Of a stretch of DNA of 64,000 nucleotides, positions 34,455 to 42,561 are shown piece after piece. Location: contig MU006216.1 of assembly GCA_010093685.1 (NCBI GenBank), forward strand, positions 97,040 to 161,039. The letters are read 5' to 3'. Position 1 is the stretch's first letter. Each line of letters starts with the position of its first letter. This DNA is from Ophiobolus disseminans. Taxonomy: Eukaryota; Ascomycota; Dothideomycetes; Pleosporales; Phaeosphaeriaceae. A program made the position numbers and the translations under genes. The notes under the pieces were generated by a model. It was given only the letters and a program-made list of their open reading frames with translations. It was not told the origin of the DNA and did not search any database.

Positions 34455-35371
34455 CTAAACTAGGCCACGATGAACCCAAAAGCCGCCATCAATGATTTCG
34501 TGCTGGATGTCAAAACTTTCTCTCCAGAGCTGTCGCTCTGCGTCTTCAAGCTCCGCTGCGCTCAACCCGTCTACCGGAAAATGACAAGCTCCCAGCATTG
34601 GAAAATCAACTTGTCGAAACGCGCGAACCTTGCCTAGTGAGTCTGTGTATCCAAAGAAGCGCTGCCGAAGCCGTCTCGTGACTTGGAAAGGAAAAGTGGT
34701 TATGTTGTCGTCGTGATGTCTGGGGAGGTCTATACAAACAGTGAGCTGTTGTTTATCCGCCAGCGGCCGAAGAGGAGCTATGATTGCGCTCTCATCGACA
34801 GTAGTCCAGTAGTGGTGCTCACTGCGACCCAGCCAGACCCGTAGCGTTCGAAAAGCCGTAACTTGTGCAAGTGTTAAGCTGAGTCGTTGCCAAGCGACTG
34901 CTTCCGTGTCATCGTTCTTCTGTGTAGTTTCTCGCGTTGATTCCGTCGTTGATGTCTGGTTATCTTACTCAATTATTGTAAGTGCTGATGTGTGTAGCTT
35001 CGCAATGATCCTAAGCTTCTGCACTTTCTTAAAACTACAGCCGAACTTGGCATCAACGGTGCGGCGCACAAGCTTTTCAAAGCTTGCAATATCTGCAATG
35101 ACGACCTCAGTCGATATGACTATCAGGTCCACAATCTCTGCGTTGCTGCAACACCACAACATCAATTTGTGTCAGATCTTAGGCGCCATCGGGGGTTGAC
35201 TCACATGTGTCTGTTTACTCGTAGCAATATCTCGATCGTGTCGCTATCATCGACCAGCTCGTTTGCCTTCTCCTCGCATTTCCAGTGAGGGCCCCAGGCA
35301 GACTGTAATCTTGCTGCCCATGTCTCTGTATGGGATTTGTCCCAACTATCTTCTTCGAGTAGAAGCCCTTC
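34455..35371 (-). pseudogene. Broken hypothetical gene (DUF7730-like)
   Basis: On the minus strand a coherent coding pattern runs from about 35371 to the stop at 34455 with no ATG at its head. An intron (35204-35146, GTGAGT...TTGCAG) joins in frame. A TAA stop interrupts the frame at 34967-34965 (IIE-stop-DNQTSTTE), and a further TAA lies at 35374-35372, which bounds the readable part upstream. Downstream, residues such as RTLRVWLGRSEHHYW and PLRPLADKQQLTVCIDLPRH resemble the C-terminal part of fungal DUF7730-type proteins, usually of unknown function. A 49-nt GT-AG candidate covering the first stop would shift the frame, so it does not rescue the gene. Function unknown; family call tentative. 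Confidence 0.4.
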
Positions 35372-35993
35372 TTAGCATTCTCTGTCTAGATCCCTGGCAT
35401 CTGCTGCAGGGGGTAGGACGCACGAAAAGAGGCGTGTCACCCCTCCTGTGGCCCAGATGTGGACTGATGAGGGTACAATATGGTCATATATCTTCCGTCA
35501 AACGTCGTAGGGTATCTCGAGAAGCATGGCCTGTTGTTGACTGAAGGTTATCGTGTAGAGGTGAACTAAGAGTTGATTGTGGAAAGCATGTCACGAAACC
35601 ATGAAGAACTCGTGCGGCGTAGTCGTACCTAGGTACAGCTATCTGAACGGTAAGTCCCGAGGTCATCTGTCCGTACGTGGTCACGCTGACTGGAAGGAGG
35701 CGATCTGAACACCGTGCGGTACGCACATTGTGTTACAGCCTCCATCTCAGCCGCTTTCGATCTAACATCTCATAAGAAAAACCCGAGAAAGAAGGCACTG
35801 TATCTTCAGGACTACTCGAGATGGTCGTGGCCGGCAGTGTCGGCGTCACAGCTGCTTGTGTGTTGTCGTTCGGCTGACGGCACAGCCACATTTCCAGGCG
35901 AAGTACTTGCATTGGCTTGACTTCTACGAGCTACACTCCAGTTGACCCCTTTGCTCCTTCCTCACGACCATCCAATCTTTTCCTCGCGACAAC
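35372..35993. other. Intergenic, promoter side of HET gene
   Basis: A 622-bp stretch without a supported gene. The strand to the right holds the HET start at 35994 (ATGGTACCGAAAAG). No core promoter motif was identified. Confidence 0.4.
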
Positions 35994-37139
35994 ATGGTAC
36001 CGAAAAGACCTCTCAGCCCGGTGGACCACGAAAAGGCAGCACGAATCCGAATGGACAGCCCAACTGAAGGTGGAACTCAAGGCGACAACTTCCAGGCCGC
36101 GCAAGATGCCTCCATTACCCTCGAACTTTGCAGCTGTTGCACAAAGTTAGATCTGGCGCATATGTTTGGAGGAGAATCAAAGGCAAGAGACATTGGTTTC
36201 CTCCACCGTTATACCAGCCCGAATTGCCCATTCTGCGCTATCATCTGGGAGTCAATTCGCCTGCATTGGGGTCCAAAAAGCCCATTCGACGACCAAAGCC
36301 TACGGTCCCGCTTGCTCGTCCAGACTAAGGAGTGTTGAAGGACATGAGATTTGGGGATCGGGTGATCCCCAGCCACCCACTAGTTATGTAGTCATCTCAT
36401 CGGGGGATCAGTCAGCCTTCAATCAAAAACTTCACTCTGCTCAAACTATCCATTTAATAAGGAGTGGTGCTCTTTTACTCAGGGCGCAGAGACCCTTCGC
36501 ACCTACCGTTTAACTCTTGCAATTACGCAGCAACCACCAAAATTTCAGTTGAAAAGGCGAGTGCTATCCAGAGACAAGCAGAACAGATTCATTCTTTCAG
36601 AACTGGAACTAGCAGACCTGTCCGCCTGCGAGACCGATAAATACGCTTCGGTAAGGCGCACCATCAATACGCGCCTAGACCTCAGACTGCTGCCGCGCTG
36701 GTTACAGACTTGTGAAGCATGTAATGAAGGCCTCAACTCCAATCAAAATCTATTCCGCGGTGGATTTCGACTCATTGATGTGGTGGAAGCGAAATTGATC
36801 GAGATAGAGGAGCCATGCGAATACACAGCCTTGTCCTACGTCTGGGGCGAAGCTGACCCATTCTCGATACGAACTACCAAACGTAACCTTGGCCAGCTGA
36901 AGCAACCATTTGCTTTGAGCAACATCCAACGACTGGTTGGAAAACGCCTCCCTTTCGCACAGATTAGGAATCTCGGCACTACATCGAGTCTCGGCTCAAT
37001 AGTTTATGTCACAAGCGGCTGGGATAGAGGGGCTGAGACGCATACCAGAATTCTTTCTGAATATGTCACGTCTCCGGCAGGAGGCATAGTACGAAGAGCC
37101 GAGCCAGACGTCGGGCGAGTGTTCAACCTCACAGTATGA
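35994..37139 (+). pseudogene. HET-domain protein, interrupted by a mobile element
   Basis: The N-terminal 111 residues (35994-36334) carry a Cys pattern (LCSCCTKLDL...CPFCAIIW) typical of the region before a HET domain. At 36335 a 123-bp element brings an immediate in-frame TGA. With the element and one 9-bp target copy left out, the frame is continuous: QTKE-WCSFTQGAETLRTYRL follows directly, and runs on into the HET start EYTALSYVWGEADPF. Inserted DNA totals 132 bp, a multiple of three, so the break comes from the stop codon, not a shift. The HET domain is also cut short: homology fades about 40 residues after SYVWG (near 36930) and the frame ends at 37139, where a normal HET domain would go on to WVD.LCI. 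Both lesions indicate a dead gene. Confidence 0.85.
36326..36466. mobile_element. 123-bp non-autonomous element, copy 1, with 9-bp target duplication
   Basis: The element spans 36335-36457 and is flanked on both sides by TAAGGAGTG (36326-36334 and 36458-36466). It begins TTGAAGGACATGAG and ends TATCCATTTAA. Inside, GGGGATC and GATCCCC form a hairpin around a short spacer. There is no coding capacity and no long terminal inverted repeat; TTGAAGG at the start recurs inverted (CCTTCAA) 30-odd bases before the end. A second copy is at 38290-38412. A 9-bp duplication would fit a Mutator-like origin, but the family is unproved. Confidence 0.88.
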
Positions 37140-37165
37140 AACGTTGACAACAACCCCCTCTTCAG

Positions 37166-38104
37166 CTCATGTCAGCCCTACTCTCTCATGCCCCTTTACA
37201 GCCCAGGAGTATGCCCCAATGGACGGACGGCAGCAGAAGTGACCAAGTTTGTTGCAAACCAAACAGAAGGAGGCGCGCGTACTTCCTGGGTGGCGAGCTG
37301 CTGCAAAGGTATGTCCCCGTGCCTTTGTGCATGAGATATCGCCGACATGATGTTTTGCACAGTGGAATGATATTTGGTTCAGATGTTTCGCGCTTTTGTA
37401 TCAACAGTATCTCCACACCTTTCCGAGCCCATGCCGTTGTCACACGAACCTTACCGGCGATCATAAATGGTACGAGCGGCTTCACCATCCTTCGAGTGCA
37501 CGAATACGAGACTTTCTCGTTCACTGGGTCAAACGCAGCTGGAACTGGCAACGGGTTTTCTGCATACAATGTGTCGAGCATTACAACGGTGTCTTTGGCA
37601 CTCGCAGTAGCCGATCCGATTGTGGTCGCGTGGGAGATCGAAGACATACAGTTCTTTCCAACTCCGTACGCCATATTCATAGCAAGCAATATCGGTGTCA
37701 CACTAGAAGCTAGAGTGCAGGGTGCGCCTGGCCTTCCACGAGAAACCGGTACACCTCCTGCGCCATCTCAAAAGCTCAGCACTGGGGCAAAGGCTGGCAT
37801 CGGCATAGGAGCAGCGATCGGTGCTATCGTATTTGCTACTGCGCTGATACTGTTATGGCTGAAACTCCGACGAAGTAACAGCACAGTAGTCCCGGTGGAA
37901 GGCACGGACATACCTGAGATGGAGGACCAAGACAATAACATGGCGAAACGCAAGTGGTTCGTTGGTGGGAGGTGGAGAAGTGAAGCAGAAGCTCAGTTTA
38001 CACCGCATGAGTTGGACTCCAAGGGTGTGCACGTTGTAGCAGGACCGCCGGTTGAGCTAGATGCGACTGAAGCCCAAGATGATCTGAGCCATCCGGACGC
38101 GTGA
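37166..38104 (+). CDS. Single-pass surface protein with Cys-rich ectodomain
   Basis: Best model: an exon from about 37166 to 37308 (PLYSPGVCPNGRT... to WVASCCK), a 74-nt intron 37309-37382 (GTATGT...GGTTCAG), then 37383-38104. The splice joins in frame as SCCKDVSRFC. This layout (CP.G.T, a CC pair, then an aromatic-rich segment AWEIEDIQFF, a Ser/Gly/Pro stretch, one membrane helix and a cytoplasmic tail) is widespread in fungal surface proteins of unknown function. The membrane helix is about AGIGIGAAIGAIVFATALIL LWL; a basic stop-transfer (KLRRS) follows, and the C-tail ends near ELDSKGVHVVAGPPVELDA, a conserved tail of this group. An upstream exon with the signal peptide is likely but was not found, so the 5' end may be missing or displaced by rearrangement next to the truncated HET gene. 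Confidence 0.6.
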   Translation, partial: LMSALLSHAPLQPRSMPQWTDGSRSDQVCCKPNRRRRAYFLGGELLQRYVPVPLCMRYRRHDVLHSGMIFGSDVSRFCINSISTPFRAHAVVTRTLPAIINGTSGFTILRVHEYETFSFTGSNAAGTGNGFSAYNVSSITTVSLALAVADPIVVAWEIEDIQFFPTPYAIFIASNIGVTLEARVQGAPGLPRETGTPPAPSQKLSTGAKAGIGIGAAIGAIVFATALILLWLKLRRSNSTVVPVEGTDIPEMEDQDNNMAKRKWFVGGRWRSEAEAQFTPHELDSKGVHVVAGPPVELDATEAQDDLSHPDA

Positions 38105-38606
38105 GAGCGTTCGTGCAAACGTTCCAATGTCAAGGTCTTGCCATTTTCAGGTCCTCCATATATGGTGAAGATCTTGACTTCTTCTTTGCTGGCCTCAAAG
38201 TCAGGTGTCGACCCGGTTACTAACATACTCAAAGAGATGGCCATGACAATGCACTATTGGGAGTTTGTCAACATCGTGGGTTGAAGGTGTTGAAGGACAT
38301 GAGATTTGGGGATCAGGTGATCCCCAGCCACCCACTAGTTATGTAGTCGTCTCATTGGGGGATCAGTCAGCCTTCAATAAACAACTTCACTCTGCTCAAA
38401 CTATCCATTTAATAGAAGGCAGGGATCGCGCAAGCTACCAGTGCTGTTTCGAGTAGTGCGGCGAAGCCTCTAGCGTCTGGGCGCTGAAGTCTTGTGGTTC
38501 TCCTGTGCGGCATACAGCTTCTACCGTTCACCCACGTAACTGGGAACACCATTAGCCACCTTCATTCCATGTCAGCCACATTTATTCACACTGTAGTTTA
38601 TTGCTT
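38105..38606. other. Intergenic with element copy 2
   Basis: The surface-protein 3' flank, then the 123-bp element (38290-38412), then about 190 bp before the kinase start. No additional gene is supported. Confidence 0.45.
38281..38421. mobile_element. 123-bp non-autonomous element, copy 2
   Basis: 38290-38412 has the same ends and length as copy 1 at 36335-36457, with a few substitutions, mostly C/T and G/A. Flanks TTGAAGGTG (left) and TAGAAGGCA (right) match at 5-6 of 9 positions, consistent with an older, decayed target duplication. It lies in the 3' flank of the surface-protein gene, where it disrupts no coding frame. Confidence 0.8.
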
Positions 38607-39798
38607 ATGACGTCACTCTACCGAGTCGGCCAAACTATGCGGGGCAGTCTCGGCAGCTGCACGATCACGAGAGAAGTTCAGGAGAACGTGTGGTTCGCGA
38701 TGTAAGAACATCGACATTTAATCTCGAATTCAAATCCTGATTTCTAGCAGGAATCAAGCGCAACAAACCGTGGTAGTTAAAAGCGTCCGAGATCACCCAC
38801 GGATAGCAAATGAAAGAGACGTACTCAGACGATTTCAACACCGCACTCCATACCTTCGACCGTTGATCGACGAGATCGACGAATCTTCTGCTCCGGTAAC
38901 TATTGCCTTAAAGTACTTACACACGGATCTTCTAGATGCGTCTGTTAAGAGGACTTTGAACCGGAAAGAACTCAAGCATGTATCTCGATGCGTGCTGGAG
39001 GCATTAAAGGTCTTGCACGAAGACGGCTTCGTACACACAGGTATGATATTGGAGAACACCAAGACAAGGCTGATTGCATAGCTAATCGAGATTGGAGACG
39101 TCAAGGCTGACAACGTTTTCGTCAATCTACAAAATGGCGGCACACGGTTTTCCGACGTTCAACTGGGTGATCTGGGGGGATGTTATCCTACAGATTTCAA
39201 GTTCGCCACATCTGGTACTATGGTCGGAGCCCCAATGTGGTCGAGCCCAGAGGTTCTGATGGAGCTGCCTTGTAATACAGCAACCGACATATGGTCGTTC
39301 GGTGCTATGGTCTGTTGCCTTTTGTGGAACTACAAAAAGGCCGACCTTCTTGCAGTTGTAGCATGAAGGTTGATATAGCTGATTCTGACACCTTTCTTTC
39401 CAGTTCGGGGTCGGACTCTTGCTAACGTATTTCACCTGCAGCTCATCAGCCTAATCTATGGCGGAAACTTCAATCTCTTCCGACCCAAAGGCATGGATCG
39501 CGACCACAAAGAGTACGTGGTTGGGATCGTCAAAAAGCAGTTTAGCTACTTTGGCCCGTTTCCCGCAAAGTACGCGGAGGTTGCTGACCCGGAAACCGTT
39601 CAATCCATAGTATATCTCATGCTGGAAATTCCTCAGGCGAAGACTACGCCGTTCTCGAGAATGACGGAGAGAGAGGTGATCAAGAAGGACAATCTGTTTA
39701 TTTCGAAGATCATGATGCTCGATTGGAGGGATCGCCCAACTGCGAAGGAGCTGCTTGAGGACAAATGGTGGACGGATGGCGAAGAAGACGGTAATTGA
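38607..39798 (+). CDS. Fungal-type protein kinase domain protein
   Basis: A compact 318-residue kinase. Exons: 38607-38701, 38748-39040, 39098-39309, 39442-39798; all junctions keep frame and each intron has a usable branch site (e.g. GCTAATC, GCTAACG). The N-terminus (MTSLYRVGQTMRGSLGSCTI) forms the glycine-loop strand, followed by the ATP-lysine in VVVKSVRDHP. The catalytic loop reads HTDVKADNVFVN (HRD altered to HTD), the magnesium loop GDLGG (DFG altered to DLG), then GTMVGAPMWSSPEV and ATDIWSFGAM. The C-lobe ends LDWRDRPTAKELLEDKWW. The Asp residues needed for catalysis (HTD, DLG) and VVVK Lys are present. This small-kinase family is expanded in Pleosporales-like fungi and functionally uncharacterised; activity is plausible but untested. 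Confidence 0.8.
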
Positions 39799-39939
39799 CG
39801 CATGGTAATTCTACATCATTGACCGCTGTACCGAGAGCTATGTGATTTCGCTTTTCACCAATCAAGCCAACATCCTACAATCGTCAAGCAAGGACATAAA
39901 ACTTGCTACATCAACGTCGTCAACACTCAACACTCATTC

Positions 39940-42561
39940 TCACAAACTCCCCAAAAGACCCAAATTCTCCAGCGTCCGAATATTCTCCACAGCTAGCTCA
40001 TCCTTCTCCTCCCTCTTAACATGTAGCCACTGCCGGCCATCCCACCTCTTCCACGTCGAGTCCTTGACCAACGCATCCCAGTCTGGATGTTTCGGCGGAT
40101 ACCGCTCTTCCAACTTCCAGGCCCGCACCGTCTCCAGCGTGTCCAGTAGTAGCCGCTCACTGTCACGTTGTTTCTTCTGGTTTTTGCGGGTTTCCTCCAA
40201 CTTTGCATCGCGCTTTGCGACGCTTTCGGGGCGGTTGCAGCGCGGAATGAATGCGCCGGTGTTGGGTGCTCGTTCTGGGAGGAGCCATGCGACGCTTTCT
40301 GAGGAGTTTACAGAACCTGCTTTTGCTTTTACTTCGCTTTCAGCTTCGGCTTTTACGTCGGCTTTTACTTTTACATTAACTTCTGCTTCGCCTTCGGCTG
40401 TTGGTGGCGGGGATGCTCCAGCTTGATCCGAGCCTGCAGAAGCGGGTTTGGCCGGCTCGGGTCTTGGTATTGAAGGAGTGTGTGCAGCTCTGCCTAACAT
40501 GAAGTATTGCCTTTGAATTTCCTCGATCTCATGATCGTCGCGTTCTTTAGTGAGGCGCAACTCCTTATTTTCATCATCCAGTTTGGAGTTCTCGCTCTTC
40601 AGTACGCTCAACATGTCGTTCATGGTTTTCAGATCTTGCTCTAGGTTCCCAATTCTTCTCTGGAGGCCCGCGACGTGCCAATGCTCGCGATCTTTGGTTT
40701 TGTTCTGGTATGCTTCGATGTAGCCGAGTATCTCCTCCTTTTGATCCAAGTCGGCTTTTGCATACCCTTCTATGCGCTCCTCTAGTATGATTTGAGAGTC
40801 GTTGTATTCTTTCTCCCATTCCTGCGCAAGCCATTGTTGTTTATTGAGCTTCATGTCAAACTTGACATTCTCATCACGAGCGCTGTCAAGATCGATTTGA
40901 AGATCTTTGTTCTTCCGCTCAAGATCAAAATCGTACACTTTCTTTGCTCTCTCGTCAATTTCTGAGCGCAGTTGCCTTTTTGCAGCGTCGCGCTCTCGTA
41001 GTATCTTACTGAGCTTTGTCTCAAATGTGTTCTTTTGGTCAAGTCCATGTTTTTGACACTCTGCGAGTTTCTCTAGCGCATCATCGCGCTCTTGCTGCAC
41101 CTCACCAAGCTTCGCATATAGCAAACCATCCTCTCTCCACACTTTCGCATGCTCCTCTTTAGTGATGGGTCGTATGTCATTGATCGGAGCATACCGATCT
41201 CTCTCGTCACTCACTTTCAGCCCCTCCAACTCCTCAATATTGGAACTTGCATCATGAGCAACCATCTGTGCGCCACTCTCAGATATGGCAGGCTCATCGC
41301 CATTCTCCGGCAACTTATATTCCACGGTCTTCTCGTCAACAGGTCCTTTTTGGCTCTCCGGATCGAAGTCCGCGTGCTGCACACCTTCCAACCATGTGTT
41401 CGTGTTGGCAAATCGTTGGTCCCTGTCTTCAGACTGAATATCAGAGTCCAAGCTATTAATGCCTCTCCCAGGGGTGAAAGCACCTGACAATGGAACAGCG
41501 TCCCGATCCGAATCCGAAAGGTCAATATCATTGTCGCTCCTTTGCGGTCGACGAAACCGGGTTTTTTCGCGTGGCTGGGAAGGTAGTCTCTGCGCGCGAC
41601 CCTTCTCACGGGGAGGCTCTTTCATGGCAGTGCTAGAGTTCTTTCTCGAAGACTTTAGAAGATGTTTCTCTCTTTCCTTTGCTAGCGACGATTCTGTAGG
41701 TTTGGTTGCGGTGCTTCCAAGTCGTGAAAGTACTGGACGTCGACGTTCGGACCCAGATCCTTGATCGCTCGCTGATCGATGGATGTCTCTGATCCCACTT
41801 TCGTCAGAATCGGAAAATGTTGCATCATCATGCTCCTGGTATGTGCTTTCGAGATACGAACAACTTCCCTCTGCGCTGTCCATTATACCTGCGATTGTTT
41901 GATCGTCAAATTCTTCACCGCTGCTAGTCGTGTACTCTTGAGGCGGCGACAGTCCTAATTCGGTGCGCTCGCTGATGCCAGAGAGTTCATGTAGCTTTGG
42001 ATTAGCTGTGTTGAAGTTCTTGGCCGTGATGCTATGAGGCTGTGACTCCAGATGCGATTTGTCTAATGTACTCCGACGTGGAAAGTCTGCACCATCCGAG
42101 TACCGTCTTCTCCCAGAAGAAGACTGAACCTGAATTGAATTGTCCCCGGCGGCAGCAGAGTCCAAACGATTCACACTCTCCCCAACTTCCCTTTTCGCAA
42201 GACGGGTGCTAATACCAACAAACTTTTCTTTTAACCATGCTACTCTGGTGTTCGGTCGTGCCTCAGCCTCCGGACGCGGTGCGCCACCTTCCTGAGGCTT
42301 GGTAGCTTCCTGCCGTTGGGAGACCTTTGCATCATCTTGTGCTTCTGCTGATGTTTCAACCGCTTCCACACTGGCAGCCCGACTCTTTGTGAGGAAGTGA
42401 AAAATCGAAGAGCGATTCGATCCTTCTGAACTTGGTCGCCTACTAGTCGGCGGTACTGGAGTCGGAGGAGGAGATCTCGGCGGTACATCGTTGTCCGCGG
42501 GCATCAAACTCTCGCCGTCCGATGACGATGCCCGACGCTGTTGCTCTCCCTCATTCGCCAT
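39940..42561 (-). CDS. Coiled-coil hypothetical protein
   Basis: An intronless 873-residue protein starting MANEGEQQRRASSSDGESL. The first 440 residues are Ser/Asp/Pro-rich and likely disordered, with repeated acidic and SR patches. About residues 460-690 form a heptad-rich coiled coil (LYAKLGEVQQERDDALEKLA, LRERDAAKRQLRSEIDERAK, LERKNKDLQIDLDSARDENV). A short Ala/Lys/Glu repeat (EVNVKVKADVKAEAESEVKA) follows. The C-terminal 100 residues are better conserved in style (ERYPPKHPDWDALVKDSTWK, then RWDGRQWLHVKREEKDE) and may be the functional domain. I do not recognise a known family; a structural or cytoskeletal role is only a guess. Confidence 0.8.
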   Translation of the reverse strand: MANEGEQQRRASSSDGESLMPADNDVPPRSPPPTPVPPTSRRPSSEGSNRSSIFHFLTKSRAASVEAVETSAEAQDDAKVSQRQEATKPQEGGAPRPEAEARPNTRVAWLKEKFVGISTRLAKREVGESVNRLDSAAAGDNSIQVQSSSGRRRYSDGADFPRRSTLDKSHLESQPHSITAKNFNTANPKLHELSGISERTELGLSPPQEYTTSSGEEFDDQTIAGIMDSAEGSCSYLESTYQEHDDATFSDSDESGIRDIHRSASDQGSGSERRRPVLSRLGSTATKPTESSLAKEREKHLLKSSRKNSSTAMKEPPREKGRAQRLPSQPREKTRFRRPQRSDNDIDLSDSDRDAVPLSGAFTPGRGINSLDSDIQSEDRDQRFANTNTWLEGVQHADFDPESQKGPVDEKTVEYKLPENGDEPAISESGAQMVAHDASSNIEELEGLKVSDERDRYAPINDIRPITKEEHAKVWREDGLLYAKLGEVQQERDDALEKLAECQKHGLDQKNTFETKLSKILRERDAAKRQLRSEIDERAKKVYDFDLERKNKDLQIDLDSARDENVKFDMKLNKQQWLAQEWEKEYNDSQIILEERIEGYAKADLDQKEEILGYIEAYQNKTKDREHWHVAGLQRRIGNLEQDLKTMNDMLSVLKSENSKLDDENKELRLTKERDDHEIEEIQRQYFMLGRAAHTPSIPRPEPAKPASAGSDQAGASPPPTAEGEAEVNVKVKADVKAEAESEVKAKAGSVNSSESVAWLLPERAPNTGAFIPRCNRPESVAKRDAKLEETRKNQKKQRDSERLLLDTLETVRAWKLEERYPPKHPDWDALVKDSTWKRWDGRQWLHVKREEKDELAVENIRTLENLGLLGSL

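Noticed and set aside
37169..37308. The ATG-initiated N-terminus of the 311-codon frame as the surface-protein start
   Set aside because: Its first 70 residues do not fit the family. Another frame (CPNGRTAAEV… ending SCCK) does, and splices in frame at 37309-37382.
38720..38745. AATTCAAATCC resembling a tRNA B box
   Set aside because: It lies inside the first intron of the kinase gene and has no cloverleaf context.
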